From Thermogemmatispora tikiterensis (GTDB taxonomy: Bacteria > Chloroflexota > Ktedonobacteria > Ktedonobacterales > Ktedonobacteraceae), in assembly GCF_003268475.1 (NCBI RefSeq), contig NZ_MCIF01000002.1, positions 183,482-223,298 on the forward strand: 39,817 nucleotides of DNA, in the 5' to 3' direction. The first letter of the stretch is position 1. Each line of letters begins with the position of its first letter. The notes below the pieces were generated by a model. That model saw only the letters and a list, made by a program, of their open reading frames with translations. It was not told where the DNA came from and did no database searches. This document shows positions 17,567-26,480 of this stretch, in pieces. The position numbers and the translations under genes are program-made.

Positions 17567-17827
17567 TCCGCTGCAGAACAACAGGCATGACTCCGGCCCT
17601 TGCTCCGTGCAGCGCCTCTCATACCAGTTCGCCTGACTCCCTCCAACAGGGCGTCTCATCCTTAGAACCTATCACAAGGAGAGGATCTGCCATGACCTCA
17701 CGCGCATTGCCGAATCTGCCAGCCATCCGACTACTGCACGCCAGCGCCGCATTGATCCGCGTTTCAGTCCCAGACGGGCAACTTCACTGACTCTGACCTC
17801 ATGACGGGCCGAGCCGCTCTCGAGTCG

Positions 17828-18145
17828 CTACCCGTGTTCCCATCCCAGACGGGCCGCTTCACGGCTTCTGACGGTACCCTCTAAGAGAGCATCTTGCATC
17901 TCGGCCACCGCCTGCTGATACAGGGTCGTCAACGCCGCCCGCGTGGCCAGCCCCTGGCGTTCCAGGAAGGGCAGGATCAGCTCCAACCCAATGAGCAAGT
18001 CCTTGAAGACCGGATAGTGTTGCTCGGTGCCCATCGACCACTCGATAGCGGCGGCCCGCAGACGCACGTCCAGGAAGCCGGCCTGCCGCACCAGCCGGGG
18101 CAGCATTGGCGTGATCCCCAGATGCTGCCCGTTGGGGGATCCTCT
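17828..18145 (-). pseudogene. C-terminal methyltransferase fragment (copy M3)
   Basis: Reads NGQHLGITPMLPRLVRQAG, FLDVRLRAAAIEWSMG, TEQHYPVFKDLLIGLEL, TLYQQAVAEMQ and so matches the C-terminal domain of copy M1 (1.5 kb) closely, about 80-85% at DNA level. The N-terminal SAM-binding half is absent. After AVAEMQ the homology stops exactly where repeat R (GGTACCCTCTAAGAGAGCAT on the plus strand) begins, and the frame runs on into repeat sequence. It is a fragment cut at both ends. Confidence 0.7.
17872..17897 (+). repeat. Dispersed repeat R, short copy 3
   Basis: GGTACCC, TCTA, AGAGCATCT match the first ~26 nt of copy 1 (positions 2-28). It coincides with the point where methyltransferase fragment M3 loses homology to M1, suggesting that the repeat's end is a breakpoint. 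Confidence 0.4.
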
Positions 18146-18186
18146 CTCCCGAGGCGAGAGTCACGCTGCTCGCTGGAGAGAGCAGG

Positions 18187-18972
18187 CTACCAAAGACCAG
18201 CCCGCAGCCAGTACCAGATGATCCAGAGGCCGACGCCGATCAGCAACAGCGCGCTGATCGGTGGCAGCCAGCGCGAGAGCGGTCGGAGGAGCGTACGGAC
18301 TACGTCCCCCAGAACGGTCGCGGTCAGGGTCACTCCTCCCAGCAGCAGGGCCATTCCAGCGGCATAGCTCGCCAGCACCAGGGCCGCCTCTGCCAGGCTT
18401 CCGCGGGTCAGAGCTGCCCCCACCATCAGCAAGAAGATCGGAAAGGCACAGCCCAGCGAGGCCAGGCCATACCCCAGGCCAAAGAACCAGGCCACTCGCA
18501 GGACTCCTCTCCTGCCGCTTCGGTCGCTCGTGCTGTGCAGCGTCAAATGCGTGGCAAGCCGGCCCAGGCCCGGCAGCTCTAGCGCCCGCCCACTCAGCAG
18601 CGACCAGCTGCCCAGCAGCATCAGGACGGCTCCCACCAGCAGAGCCAGCCAGGGGAAGAGCCGCAGCAGCAGCCGCCCTCCCAGTGCCAGTCCCATTCCA
18701 GCGAGCAGAAAACTGACCAGGTAGCCTGCTGTCAGCGGCAGCCCCAGCAAGCCCCCCTGCAGCACAGCCTGCATCATTGCGCTGGCACCGCGGCGGCTGG
18801 ACTGCACCGCCTGGCGACTGACCAGCGAAGCCACCAGGGCGGGCAGCAGAGCAAACCCGCAGGGATTGAGCGGGGAGAGCAGCCCGGCGCCAAAGGCCAG
18901 CGAGAGTGCCACGGCCAACGAGTCTCCCCCTGGCTGGGGTCCCAAGGCATGCCAGAGCAGCACTATCTTCAT
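18187..18972 (-). CDS. CcdA/DsbD-like thiol-disulfide transmembrane protein
   Basis: 261 residues with six or more membrane segments. Two single Cys residues sit in the family's positions: PLNPCGF (Cys38) in the first membrane segment and ASLGCAFP (Cys175) in the fourth. CcdA/DsbD proteins pass reducing equivalents from cytoplasmic thioredoxin across the membrane to an extracytoplasmic thioredoxin-like protein. Its ATG overlaps the stop of the upstream redoxin gene (ATGA), so the two are made together. In this cluster, behind organomercurial lyase, it probably keeps the two extracytoplasmic redoxins reduced or moves thiol-bound mercury; that link is inferred from context. Confidence 0.88.
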   Translation of the reverse strand: MKIVLLWHALGPQPGGDSLAVALSLAFGAGLLSPLNPCGFALLPALVASLVSRQAVQSSRRGASAMMQAVLQGGLLGLPLTAGYLVSFLLAGMGLALGGRLLLRLFPWLALLVGAVLMLLGSWSLLSGRALELPGLGRLATHLTLHSTSDRSGRRGVLRVAWFFGLGYGLASLGCAFPIFLLMVGAALTRGSLAEAALVLASYAAGMALLLGGVTLTATVLGDVVRTLLRPLSRWLPPISALLLIGVGLWIIWYWLRAGLW

Positions 18973-19784
18973 GCGAGCTGCCTCATCACCTGCAGCAGCT
19001 GAGCCGCTGGTACTGGCCCATTGCTGCGAAAAGCGATCTGGCCGGCGCGATCGATGACGATCGTCGTTTCCAGCTCCTGCACCCCATAGGCCTGGCCAAT
19101 GGCTCCAGTCGCATCAATGCCCCATTGTAAGGGGACGTCTGCCGGCAGGCCGAGTGAGGCGACGAAGACCTGCAAGTCCTGGGGACGATCCAGGCCATGA
19201 AGATCGATGGCCACCGCCGTCACCCCTCGCAGGTGAGCGGTAGCCAGTGCCTGCCCCAGCTCGGTGCTACCCGGCCCGCAGCCAGCACAACCTGTAGCCA
19301 TGAAGTAGAGCATAACCACCTGTCCCCGCTGGGCCGCCAGGTGAAAGGTCGTTCCTGCCAGCGTGGGGATCGTAAAGTCCGGGGCGCTCGGCCTCTGACT
19401 GGGGGCTGGCTTTTCGCGCGATGGCGCCGACTCCCGGGCTGCGGCAGAGCTGGCGGCAGGGGGCGGAGAGAGTGCCGGACTGGCAGTTCGGGCGAGGAGC
19501 CCCTGACTGGCGATGACCAGACTCAGCAGCATGCCCAGGACCAGCCCGCCGAGCAGCAGCCGCCCTCGCCTCAGCTGACCTCCTGTGGTAACGCGCGCTG
19601 GCTGATCGCTCCCCTCACACGGGGAGCACGCAGGCGCAGATGCCAGAGGAAGCAGCCCTTCCCCGCCAGCGCAGCAGTCTGGCCCTGACAAAGTCTGCTC
19701 CCTTTCACGTTGGCTCTGCCCCCAAGGACCGCTCAGCGGTCCCTGATGCTGCTGTTCACCGTTCATCAGATCGTGGCTGTTCAT
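18969..19784 (-). CDS. Membrane-anchored thioredoxin-like protein with Cys-pair N-terminus
   Basis: 271 residues. The N-terminal ~70 residues are polar and carry two Cys pairs, DCC (37-38) and CSPC (53-56). A membrane anchor follows (about 76-98), then a Ser/Pro/Ala linker and a TlpA/AhpC-TSA-type domain (135-271): APDFTIPTLAGTTFHL, VMLYFMATGCAGCGPGS (CAGC 166-169), VAIDLHGLD, WGIDATGAIGQAYGVQE. The CAGC motif is a redox pair like CxxC of thioredoxins. The ATG at 19784 follows GGAGG; an upstream-open frame to 19886 lacks support. The tail of the redoxin domain repeats the plan of the neighbouring redoxin (CATC). The vicinal cysteines could bind Hg(II) or another soft metal (inference). Confidence 0.85.
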   Translation of the reverse strand: MNSHDLMNGEQQHQGPLSGPWGQSQREREQTLSGPDCCAGGEGLLPLASAPACSPCEGSDQPARVTTGGQLRRGRLLLGGLVLGMLLSLVIASQGLLARTASPALSPPPAASSAAARESAPSREKPAPSQRPSAPDFTIPTLAGTTFHLAAQRGQVVMLYFMATGCAGCGPGSTELGQALATAHLRGVTAVAIDLHGLDRPQDLQVFVASLGLPADVPLQWGIDATGAIGQAYGVQELETTIVIDRAGQIAFRSNGPVPAAQLLQVMRQLA

Positions 19785-19945
19785 GACACCTCCAGGGTGG
19801 AAACCGGAAGCTTCTTGATTCTTCTGTTCGCGGTCCCTCCGCTCGGGCTGTTCAGGGCATCTCCAGGCTGGAGTCTGGGAGAGCACTGCGGTTCCTGTCT
19901 GGTCTGGAAGTCTCTGCTCTCATGGCTCACTGCTCCTGATCAGCC

Positions 19946-20629
19946 TCAGGCAGCTTGCTGCAGGAGCGCTGTCAGCTGGGCCGGAGAGAGGGGCGTCGCA
20001 CTGACGGTGAGCACCTTACCCCCGGCGCTGATCACCACCATGGATTCCAGCGTCTGGATACCATAGGCACTCACAATGGTTCCACTGGGATCAATTCCCC
20101 ACTGCAGTACCGAGGCTGCTGGCTGGCCGACCGCACGAACAAACGCCTCCAGATCTTCCGGACGGTCCCCACTATTGACATCGAGCGCCAGAGCAATGGC
20201 CCCGGTTGACCTGGATGCTTCGATCACGTGCGCCAGCTGCTGACTGCCCTGAACACAGGTAGCACAGGTCGGGGCCAGAAAATAGAGCACGACGGGGTGT
20301 CCACGCGCCTGGGCCAGCGAAAACGTCGTCCCATGCAGCAGCGGGAGCGAGAAATCCGGCGCAAGATGCTCCGTCTGGCCCTGGGCTGGAGTGTCAGCCT
20401 GCCCGCCCACCAGTCCGTTCCCCAGCCCCAGACAGCAGAGGGCGAGCAGGCCAGCCAGGGCGACAACGACCAGTCCTCCCAGTCCCCAGGCCAGCAACCT
20501 TCCTCCACCGGTTGGTCTCGCCCGCATGCCCCCTCGGCGGCGTGCTGAGCTGGGCCGTTGACTGGTTCGGAGTGGCCCGCTAGGCCGCCCCGGTCTGGCA
20601 GCTTGCGGCACCGGTCGCGGCGTCTTCAT
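19946..20629 (-). CDS. Membrane-anchored thioredoxin-like protein (CATC)
   Basis: 227 residues: basic N-terminus (1-42), one membrane anchor (about 45-72) with a CC pair at 65-66 inside it, then a TlpA-like domain with APDFSLPLLHGTTFSL, VVLYFLAPTCATCVQGS (CATC 122-125), LALDVNSGDRPEDLEAFV, LQWGIDPSGTIVSAYGIQT. It is a paralogue of the next gene in the cluster, with the same WGID-G-I--AYG block. The ATG at 20629 lies 1 nt after the merB stop, behind GGGAGG at 7 nt. It presumably acts outside the membrane as partner of the CcdA-like protein; a mercury or organomercurial role is inferred from its position. Confidence 0.85.
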   Translation of the reverse strand: MKTPRPVPQAARPGRPSGPLRTSQRPSSARRRGGMRARPTGGGRLLAWGLGGLVVVALAGLLALCCLGLGNGLVGGQADTPAQGQTEHLAPDFSLPLLHGTTFSLAQARGHPVVLYFLAPTCATCVQGSQQLAHVIEASRSTGAIALALDVNSGDRPEDLEAFVRAVGQPAASVLQWGIDPSGTIVSAYGIQTLESMVVISAGGKVLTVSATPLSPAQLTALLQQAA

Positions 20630-20630
20630 G

Positions 20631-21311
20631 TCATGGCCTCCCTTCTTCGGCCTCCGCTGGCTCCAGAGTCTCTGCCGCCAGGGTCAGGCTGGCGAGCCGC
20701 CGCGCCAGGTGCCAGCCTGCCGCGAGCGGCAAGACGATCCCCTCGGGGGTCCGGGCTTGCCAGCTGGCAGCGGCCTGGGGCGAAGCAAAGAAGCGACTGT
20801 AGTCGCAGAAAGCAGCGCGCACATTCGAGCAGTGCTCCACGGCGGCAGGGAGACGGAGCGAGATCACCGCTGCCGTCGGCTCCAGACGTGCCAGCCCCGC
20901 TGGCGTCACCTCCAGCCGGATCGGGGTGCCACTCTCGGGGCACGCTGCCTCGACACGGGCCGGCTGCTTCAGCCAGCACGGAAAGAGCAAGGTATCAAAA
21001 GCGCACCAGGTAAACAGCAGCCGATCACCGAGCACGAAACGGTAGGGCGTGGGCACCAGCGACAGACCTGCCCCGAGGATGTGCCCGTGCTCGTCAACGA
21101 CCAGCTCCTCCCAGGTGCCCAGACGGGCACGCACGCGCTCGACTGGCTCCCCAAGCTCCTCGGCCAGTTGGTCCCAGGAGACCGGCTCCCCCAGGGCCAG
21201 CAGACGGAGCAAAGGCAACTGATCGCGCAGCCGCTGCCAGGCGCGCTGCTGCAGCCAGCGCTGGGCCAGCTGCTCTACCAGCTCCTCCTGACAGAGCTCT
21301 TGCTGTGCCAT
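20631..21311 (-). CDS. merB: Organomercurial lyase MerB
   Basis: 226 residues, normal length. MerB cleaves the carbon-mercury bond of organomercurials and releases Hg(II) for reduction by MerA. The active-site elements are all present: TWCAFDTLLFP gives the catalytic Cys103 and Asp106 (Cys96/Asp99 in the plasmid enzyme), and VRAAFCDYSRFFAS gives Cys169 (equivalent to Cys159). A further Cys (EAACPESG, 124) matches the structural Cys of the family. An N-terminal winged-helix-like region (about 30-75) precedes the core, as in other MerBs. The ATG follows AAAAGGAG at 8-9 nt. It starts 17 nt after the merA remnant and leads into the redoxin genes. Confidence 0.93.
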   Translation of the reverse strand: MAQQELCQEELVEQLAQRWLQQRAWQRLRDQLPLLRLLALGEPVSWDQLAEELGEPVERVRARLGTWEELVVDEHGHILGAGLSLVPTPYRFVLGDRLLFTWCAFDTLLFPCWLKQPARVEAACPESGTPIRLEVTPAGLARLEPTAAVISLRLPAAVEHCSNVRAAFCDYSRFFASPQAAASWQARTPEGIVLPLAAGWHLARRLASLTLAAETLEPAEAEEGRP

Positions 21312-21328
21312 GATTTCAACTCCTTTTC

Positions 21329-22384
21329 TTATTTTTTATAATGCTTTTGTAGAGACAACAGCCGTTGGTGTCGGCTTTGCCGTGGACCACACCATGTTGA
21401 CTCGGGCCAGACAATGGCCAGCCCTTCCCAGTTCGGCTCTATCACCATCTTGACCAGGCCCTGCCTCCGATGGATCGCCCCCGCTCGTGGCACCAGGCTC
21501 AGCGGCAGCACGCGGCAGGCACAGGTCAGCCCCTCTGCCTGCGCCTGGGCATCGGTGAGCCCCACTATCGCCAGCGGGGGATCGGTAAAGATACAGCGCG
21601 GGATCACCCGATGGTCAACGGCACGCGGTGGCTCCCCGGAGAGGGCATTGTGGGCCGCCAGCTTGCCATCAGCGGCCCCGACAGGCGTGGCGAACTGGTT
21701 GCCCCAGGCCGTGCCGATGACATCGCCAGCCGCCCAGATGTGCAGGACGCTCGTGCGCAGCGTGCGGTCGACCCGTACCGCTCCATTCACCTCCAGGGCC
21801 ACTCCAGCGCGCTCCAGCCCCAGCCCCTCGGTATGGGGACGCCGTCCCGTTGCTACCAGCAGCTGCTCGGCCTCCAGCGTCTCTGTTCGTCCTGCCCGCT
21901 GCAGGGTGACCGCAACGCCGCTGCTGCCTGGCACGACCGCCTGCACCTGGACCCCGGTCCGCAGCCGCGGCCCCTCCGCCTGCAGCAGCTCCGCCAGTGT
22001 CTGCGCCAGCTCCGGCTCCACTCCGGGCAGCAACTGCGAGCTGCGCGTCAGCACGGTCACGCGCGTCCCGAGCCGGGCGAAGAGCTGGCCCAGCTCCAGG
22101 GCAATGGCCCCCCCACCCAGAATCAGCAACGAGCGCGGCTGCTGGCGCAGGGAGGTCTGCCAGGGATCATCGGCGCTGCTGAGCAGATCGCTGGTCAGAA
22201 AGGGGACGTCCTGCAACCCCGGCAGGGCGGGCACCACGGGACTGGTCACCACCACCTCGTGCGGCGAGCGCAGCTGCGCCCGCCCCGCTACGAGCTCCAG
22301 CCCCGGAATCTCGCGCAGCAGGCGCTCGTAGCGCTCCCAGCGATAGGTCTGGACCAGAGGCAAGTGGTCGGTGATTTTTCCTAG
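21329..22384 (-). pseudogene. merA: Mercuric reductase MerA-like flavoprotein, truncated
   Basis: About 345 residues remain of a pyridine nucleotide-disulfide oxidoreductase closest to MerA. Present: RWERYERLLREIPGLELVAG, the NAD-binding fold (SLLILGGGAIALELGQLFAR, GTRVTVLTR), the ATGRRPHTEGL block, the FAD-contacting AAGDVIG, and the start of the dimerisation domain (FTDPPLAIVGLTDAQA, QGLVKMVIEP). Missing: the whole N-terminal FAD-binding segment with the redox CVNVGC, about 15 residues around the first ATG motif (HEVVV joins directly to TSPVVPALPGL), and the C-terminal half of the dimerisation domain with the Cys pair. No credible start codon is seen. It cannot reduce Hg(II), unless a functional MerA lies elsewhere. 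Confidence 0.8.
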
Positions 22385-22689
22385 GGAACTCTTCCTTTCC
22401 TCCCTGCACTGCAGGTCTGACCTCGTAATATATCTCGTAGCCAGCTCTGAGACCAGCTGGCAGGGGAAGCAAGAGTGCTTGCCAGAGAAGTCAGAGGCTT
22501 GATCTCTCGTGAGCGTGTGCAGCGTGTGAGGGCCTCCATCGATCAGGCCTGGCTGAAGGGGAGTCGCTCTTGCCGGGAGGTGAGCACCTCATCTTTCCCC
22601 CTCTCTACCGTGAGGGAAATTTCCTCTCTCCCTCGGTGGTCCCTCATGTTCAGCTTCCTCTCCCCCGATAGCCATTGCATGGAACCCCT

Positions 22690-22900
22690 TTGGAAGATCG
22701 ACTACCACCAGACCCCCAGGTCGCTGCGCAGCGAGTTGCTCAGCCATCTCCAGAAGCGCCCCCTGGACTATGTCAATCTGCTGGCACTGCAGCGCGTCGA
22801 TGCACCGCCGGCCTATGAGGACCGGCTGGCGGAAAGCCAGGTCCCAACTCTTCTCATGCACGGACGTGATAACTGCATTATTCTGCCTCAATCAGATTAA
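22690..22900 (+). pseudogene. Alpha/beta hydrolase C-terminal fragment
   Basis: The frame reads LQKRPLDYVNLLALQRVDA, then YEDRLAESQVPTLLMHGRDN, CIILPQSD. The segment RLAExQVPTLLxHGRDDxIIP is the strand with the catalytic Asp of alpha/beta hydrolases, here HGRDN. No nucleophile region precedes it, and the frame stops at 22900 before a His region. On the opposite strand at about 22425-22460, GYEIYYEVRP resembles the N-terminal strand of the same fold. Both are small decayed pieces. Confidence 0.35.
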
Positions 22901-23169
22901 AATTGGTGCCAATCATCAATAATATCCAGTTAAATATCTTTAGTATTAATATGTATTTTAAATAAATAGATCGCATTTGTAAATTCAATCCACTCTTACT
23001 CGATTTTCTGACAGAGATGTAATAGAAGGGCGAGTGCAGGTAGATCAGGTGAGCTGAACAAAGGCGACTGGTTTGAGGAGTGACCAGTGCGCGCTGATCC
23101 GGCACTTGAGGGCATAGCTGGCTGCTACCCCAGGCTGCAGCCAGGAGAGACATCCCTCTCTAGCATGCG
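22901..23169. other. AT-rich island
   Basis: Positions 22900-23000 are strikingly AT-rich (ATATCTTTAGTATTAATATG, AAATAAATAG) compared with the GC-rich surroundings. No gene is seen. It may be foreign DNA, a former promoter region or an insertion scar. Confidence 0.4.
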
Positions 23170-24298
23170 CGCTTGCTCCAGCCAGGCATCAGCTCTTGGC
23201 GGAGAGGAGCGACCCCAGCGAGGAGGGCGGATCGTCCTGGCAGCTACCTCGGAGCAGGGCGCGACGCAGGAGCAGGGATGGACCCTGCTGATCAACGCCC
23301 TGCTGCCGGCGCTGTGAGGAGCGCGTCCTGGGCCACTCGATGCGCACGGGCAGCTCACCAATGGACAGCTGGTGGATGACCTGCGCCTGTGACTGCCAGA
23401 CAGGCCAGGCGGCACGGCAGGCGGCGCTGGCGCATTTCATGCTCCCTCAGCCGGGCTATCAGGAAGTCCTGCTGCGGCACCTTGTCCCTTGCTGCTGCTC
23501 AGGTCGGGCCTGGAGCCATTCTCTGCGGAGCACGAGCCGCTGGCGGGACTGCAACTGGTGCTGCGGTGGCTGCTAGAGCAGGTGGTCAAGCGAACTGGCC
23601 CGGGGCAGTGTTGTCTCGCTGGGCCGGACCAGCTCCCGGAGGACCGCGCAGGCCGGGTGGTTCTACCCATGCCTGAGGTGGGGGAGCCATTGCCCGGAGT
23701 GGTGTTTATGCTGGAGGCACGGCCCAGTCCTGCAGCGCTATGAGCCGTTGGAGGTGTATACGCTGCCAGCACTGAGCAGGCCGGACTGGCAGCAGACTGC
23801 TGCAACAGTGGCTGGCGACCCACTCGGGCATCCGGCGAGCGCGCGCTGACCAGACTAGCCGAGACGCTTGCGCAGGTGCCCTACCCTGAAGAGGCGAAAA
23901 GGATCTGGCAGGAGGCGGAGGGAATGGTCTGGGCTGGTGAGACCAGCTTCAGACGGACGAGAGCACTGATCGATCTGGCAGAAGCGCTCGCGCTCACTCA
24001 GCGCACTGAGGAAGCGGAGCGAGTCTGGCGTGCCGTGGAGGAAGTGAGCCAGCAGGCGGTTGCCGCTTGCTTCTGGCGAGCGAGGGCTCAGACGGAGCGG
24101 GCAACGGCACGCGCGCGGATACAGGCTTCTGAAGAGACAGCGCAAGCCATGCGCCTCGGGAAGCGCTGCGAGGAGGTGGCGTTTGTGAGGAGACTCAAGG
24201 AGCTGCTGGCAGGGGACTCGGCGCTTCAGGGAGAGACGCTGGCGCGCGCTGACGCAGCAGCACACGGGAACCGGCCTCTGCGCGTTATCCAGAGCTGA
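23170..24298 (+). pseudogene. NACHT/STAND-type NTPase with TPR-like repeats, decayed
   Basis: Several frames carry pieces in the expected order. One gives LLLLRSGLEPFSAEHEPLAG, LQLVLRWLLEQV, then DQLPEDRAGRVVLPMPEVGE, LPGVVFMLEARP, which resembles the Walker B/sensor region of NACHT-like ATPases (LDxLPExx...LPxGVxFVLTxRP). The next frame gives YEPLEVYTLPALSRPDWQQ. The last frame (to 24298) gives about 34-residue repeats: ALTRLAETLAQVPYPEEAKR, RALIDLAEALALTQRTEEAE, RVWRAVEEVSQQ. Multiple frame changes and no intact P-loop make it non-functional. STAND NTPases often act in signalling or phage defence; here the family assignment is tentative. Confidence 0.4.
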
Positions 24299-24684
24299 GG
24301 CTGGTCCTCTTCGACGCCTTCGGCTGGGTGGATCGTTCCCTGCAACACTCCCTGTGACAGGGATAGGGACCCCCTCACTTGCCTGCCCCTGGCTACACGG
24401 CGGTCTGCTCAGTGGCAGGACGACCTTGCCTGGTGCCATCCCCGTCGCAGAACGACAGGAGAACCGGAACGGCGCTCCTCCGGAGGCGCAGGTCCGGCGC
24501 TGGCAGAGCTTCCTTGCCTGCCCTGATGTGGTGATGTGCGCCCTCTTGAGTGCATCTGAGAGCGCCAGCGAACCGTCAACCAGCCAGTCCAGGAAAGGGC
24601 CTTGTCACGAATGAGCAGTTGGCTAAGCGTGGTGAGGCACAAATCCGGTTGGCTGGTGTATGGACTCAGCGCCAGCCAGCTGGC
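24299..24684. other. Intergenic stretch
   Basis: No gene recognised between the two remnants; short overlapping open frames only. Confidence 0.4.
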
Positions 24685-26223
24685 CTACTCTGGCTTCCCA
24701 GCCACTGTACACCGTTGATCCCAATAGCCAATGTATTCGCGTCCGTCGGGCTCGAGCCGACCAAAAAGATATTTGCGGTGAAGGTTGCGGTTGAAATATT
24801 CACAGCTCATCTCTGAGATGTGCATACAGGCATGGCAGGCCCCCGTCTCTTCCAGGCAAACTGGATCGTCAATGCAGATCTCACCGGCATTCATGACGGC
24901 TCGAAGATGTTCTTGCAGTGTCTGCTCAAAAAGGTATACAGACCTCCCATCGTAAATGCCGTTCGGTTCTTGCTGTAGAGAACGGAGGAGAGGACTCGGG
25001 GAAAGAGATACTCACTTACGCTGCTCCGATCGAACCCGCTGAGAATGACAGCCTGGCGGAGTACCAGATGACGAAACGAGTGGACCAGCCCGAAGATTGC
25101 CTGGGTGACCGGGTGATCCCTGGTGATTTCCCAGAAAGGATTCACGGTCTTTATGCGGTTGAGAATCCAGGGAGGACCGTTGTCACCAGAAAATCCCCGA
25201 TCAGCTGCACATCGGCCAGTCCAGTACTCAGCAGAGCCTGGCGATAGATTTCCTGGTAGAGGGGGAGTCGGCTGCTGCTCTCCTGACGTGCCTTTTGCTC
25301 AAGGTCCTTGATGGTCACGACGTGCAGCGATTCTCTGAGGCGAACGAACTCCAGTAACTTTCTTCCTGTCTCTTCAAGATCCTCTCCCTGCAGCGTGATC
25401 AGTTGCCTGGCCTGAGCGAGAACCCGGCGGCGATAAGCTTTTCCTACCCCGGCAAACCCCTGTTGTAATGCATCCAGCCAGGCGGGCCTGTATGATTGCT
25501 TGCCGCTCCGGGGGCGCGGTACTGATATGCCGTGTCAGTATGGCCAAAGCATCCAGACCGGCAGCCTATCCCTGAGCGCTGCCTGCCAGATCACGCAGAC
25601 GGAGATCAGGTCCGTAATCAAAGATCCGCGGGCAGGCGGCAGTGGCCAGCCAGTGGCATTCCGGGACCTTCAGGATGAGGTCGAGGCCCCTTCCTGGAAG
25701 ATTGATCAGCGCCCGATATTGAGGATAGTAGGAAGCGGTGGCTCGATGAACGATGGGCCGCATTGGCTTCTTGGGGAGGTTGCAGTCATCGCAGTTGCCC
25801 TCGATCAGGGAATGCTGGAAGGAGCAGAGCCTGCACTGCCAGCGGAACTGAGCATACTTCTGGCTGTCGCCTGTATTCAGCCAGAGATGCTCGCGCTTAT
25901 GACGTGGGCAGGATCGCAGAATGAAGGGTCGGATATGACCACAGCTATGGAATGGATCAGGACATGGTGCAGCTGAATCAAGCACCCTTTGCAGTGATGA
26001 CAGCGCAACCCCGGGTTCCGCTGACTGACTTCTCCAAGGGTATGGTAGAGGACAGCCCGTCTGCAGCCTTTGTTGGTGCATTCGAAGAGCAGCGGAGAGA
26101 TTTCTGCCTGGACGGCCCTGGGGGTGACCAGCACGTAACGGTCCTGCTGATGGACATTTGGAAAGCCTCGACGGCGTTCTTCTGGCCATTGCTGGAACAG
26201 TCTGGCAACCTGATCAAGCACAT
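24685..26223 (-). pseudogene. DUF1998/DrmB-like zinc-binding protein, decayed
   Basis: Read on the minus strand through at least four frame changes, the pieces assemble into one protein. First, HVLDQVARLFQQWPEERRRG, QDRYVLVTPRAVQAEISPLL, FECTNKGCRRA and LRCHHCKGCLIQLHHVLIHS. Next, CGHIRPFILRSCPRHK, YAQFRWQCRLCSF and GNCDDCNLPKKPMRP. Then KLLEFVRLRESLHVVTIKDL and LSTGLADVQLIGDFLVTT. Last, IFGLVHSFRHLVLRQAVILS and a final Cys cluster, IDDPVCLEETGACHACMHIS, EMSCEYFNR. CxxC pairs in the N-terminal part, an H-S-x-x-HLLLR-like helix and a terminal CSxDPxC-ACHAC-SCExxNR cluster are what I associate with DUF1998/DrmB proteins, partners of helicases in DISARM-type phage defence. The N-terminus is cut at about 26223 where an unrelated fragment begins. 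Confidence 0.5.
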
Positions 26224-26480
26224 GTCGAGATAGAGCAGGTTTTGCTGCTGCATCCGGGGATTGCCGAGGCGGCGGTGATTGCGCTGCCTGATGAGCGCTG
26301 AGGTGAGGTGGGAGTGGCTGTAGTGGTAGCGCGCCTGCCCGGTGCGCTGAGCGCTGAGGAGGTGCTGGCTTTTTGGGCGGACAAGCTGGCATGCTGTAAG
26401 ATTCCGCGGCGCGTGGTTTGTGTGGAGGCGCTGCTGCGCAACGCTATGGGTAAGGTGCTCAAGGCAGCATTACGCGCGCT
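26224..26480 (+). pseudogene. Acyl-CoA synthetase C-terminal fragment
   Basis: Reads VEIEQVLLLHPGIAEAAVIA, LPDER, stop, GEVGVAVVVARLPG, ALSAEEVLAFWADKLACCKI, PRRVVCVEALLRNAMGKVLK. This is the C-terminal subdomain of AMP-forming acyl-CoA synthetases, with the catalytic Lys in NAMGKVLK. The stop (TGA) sits where the family has Trp (LPDERWGE). The large N-terminal adenylation domain is absent; homology begins at about 26224, directly abutting the DrmB-like remnant on the other strand. Confidence 0.75.

Noticed and set aside
22425..22460. GYEIYYEVRP upstream of merA as the N-terminus of MerA
   Set aside because: It is in a different frame and resembles the first strand of alpha/beta hydrolases, not the FAD-binding start of MerA.
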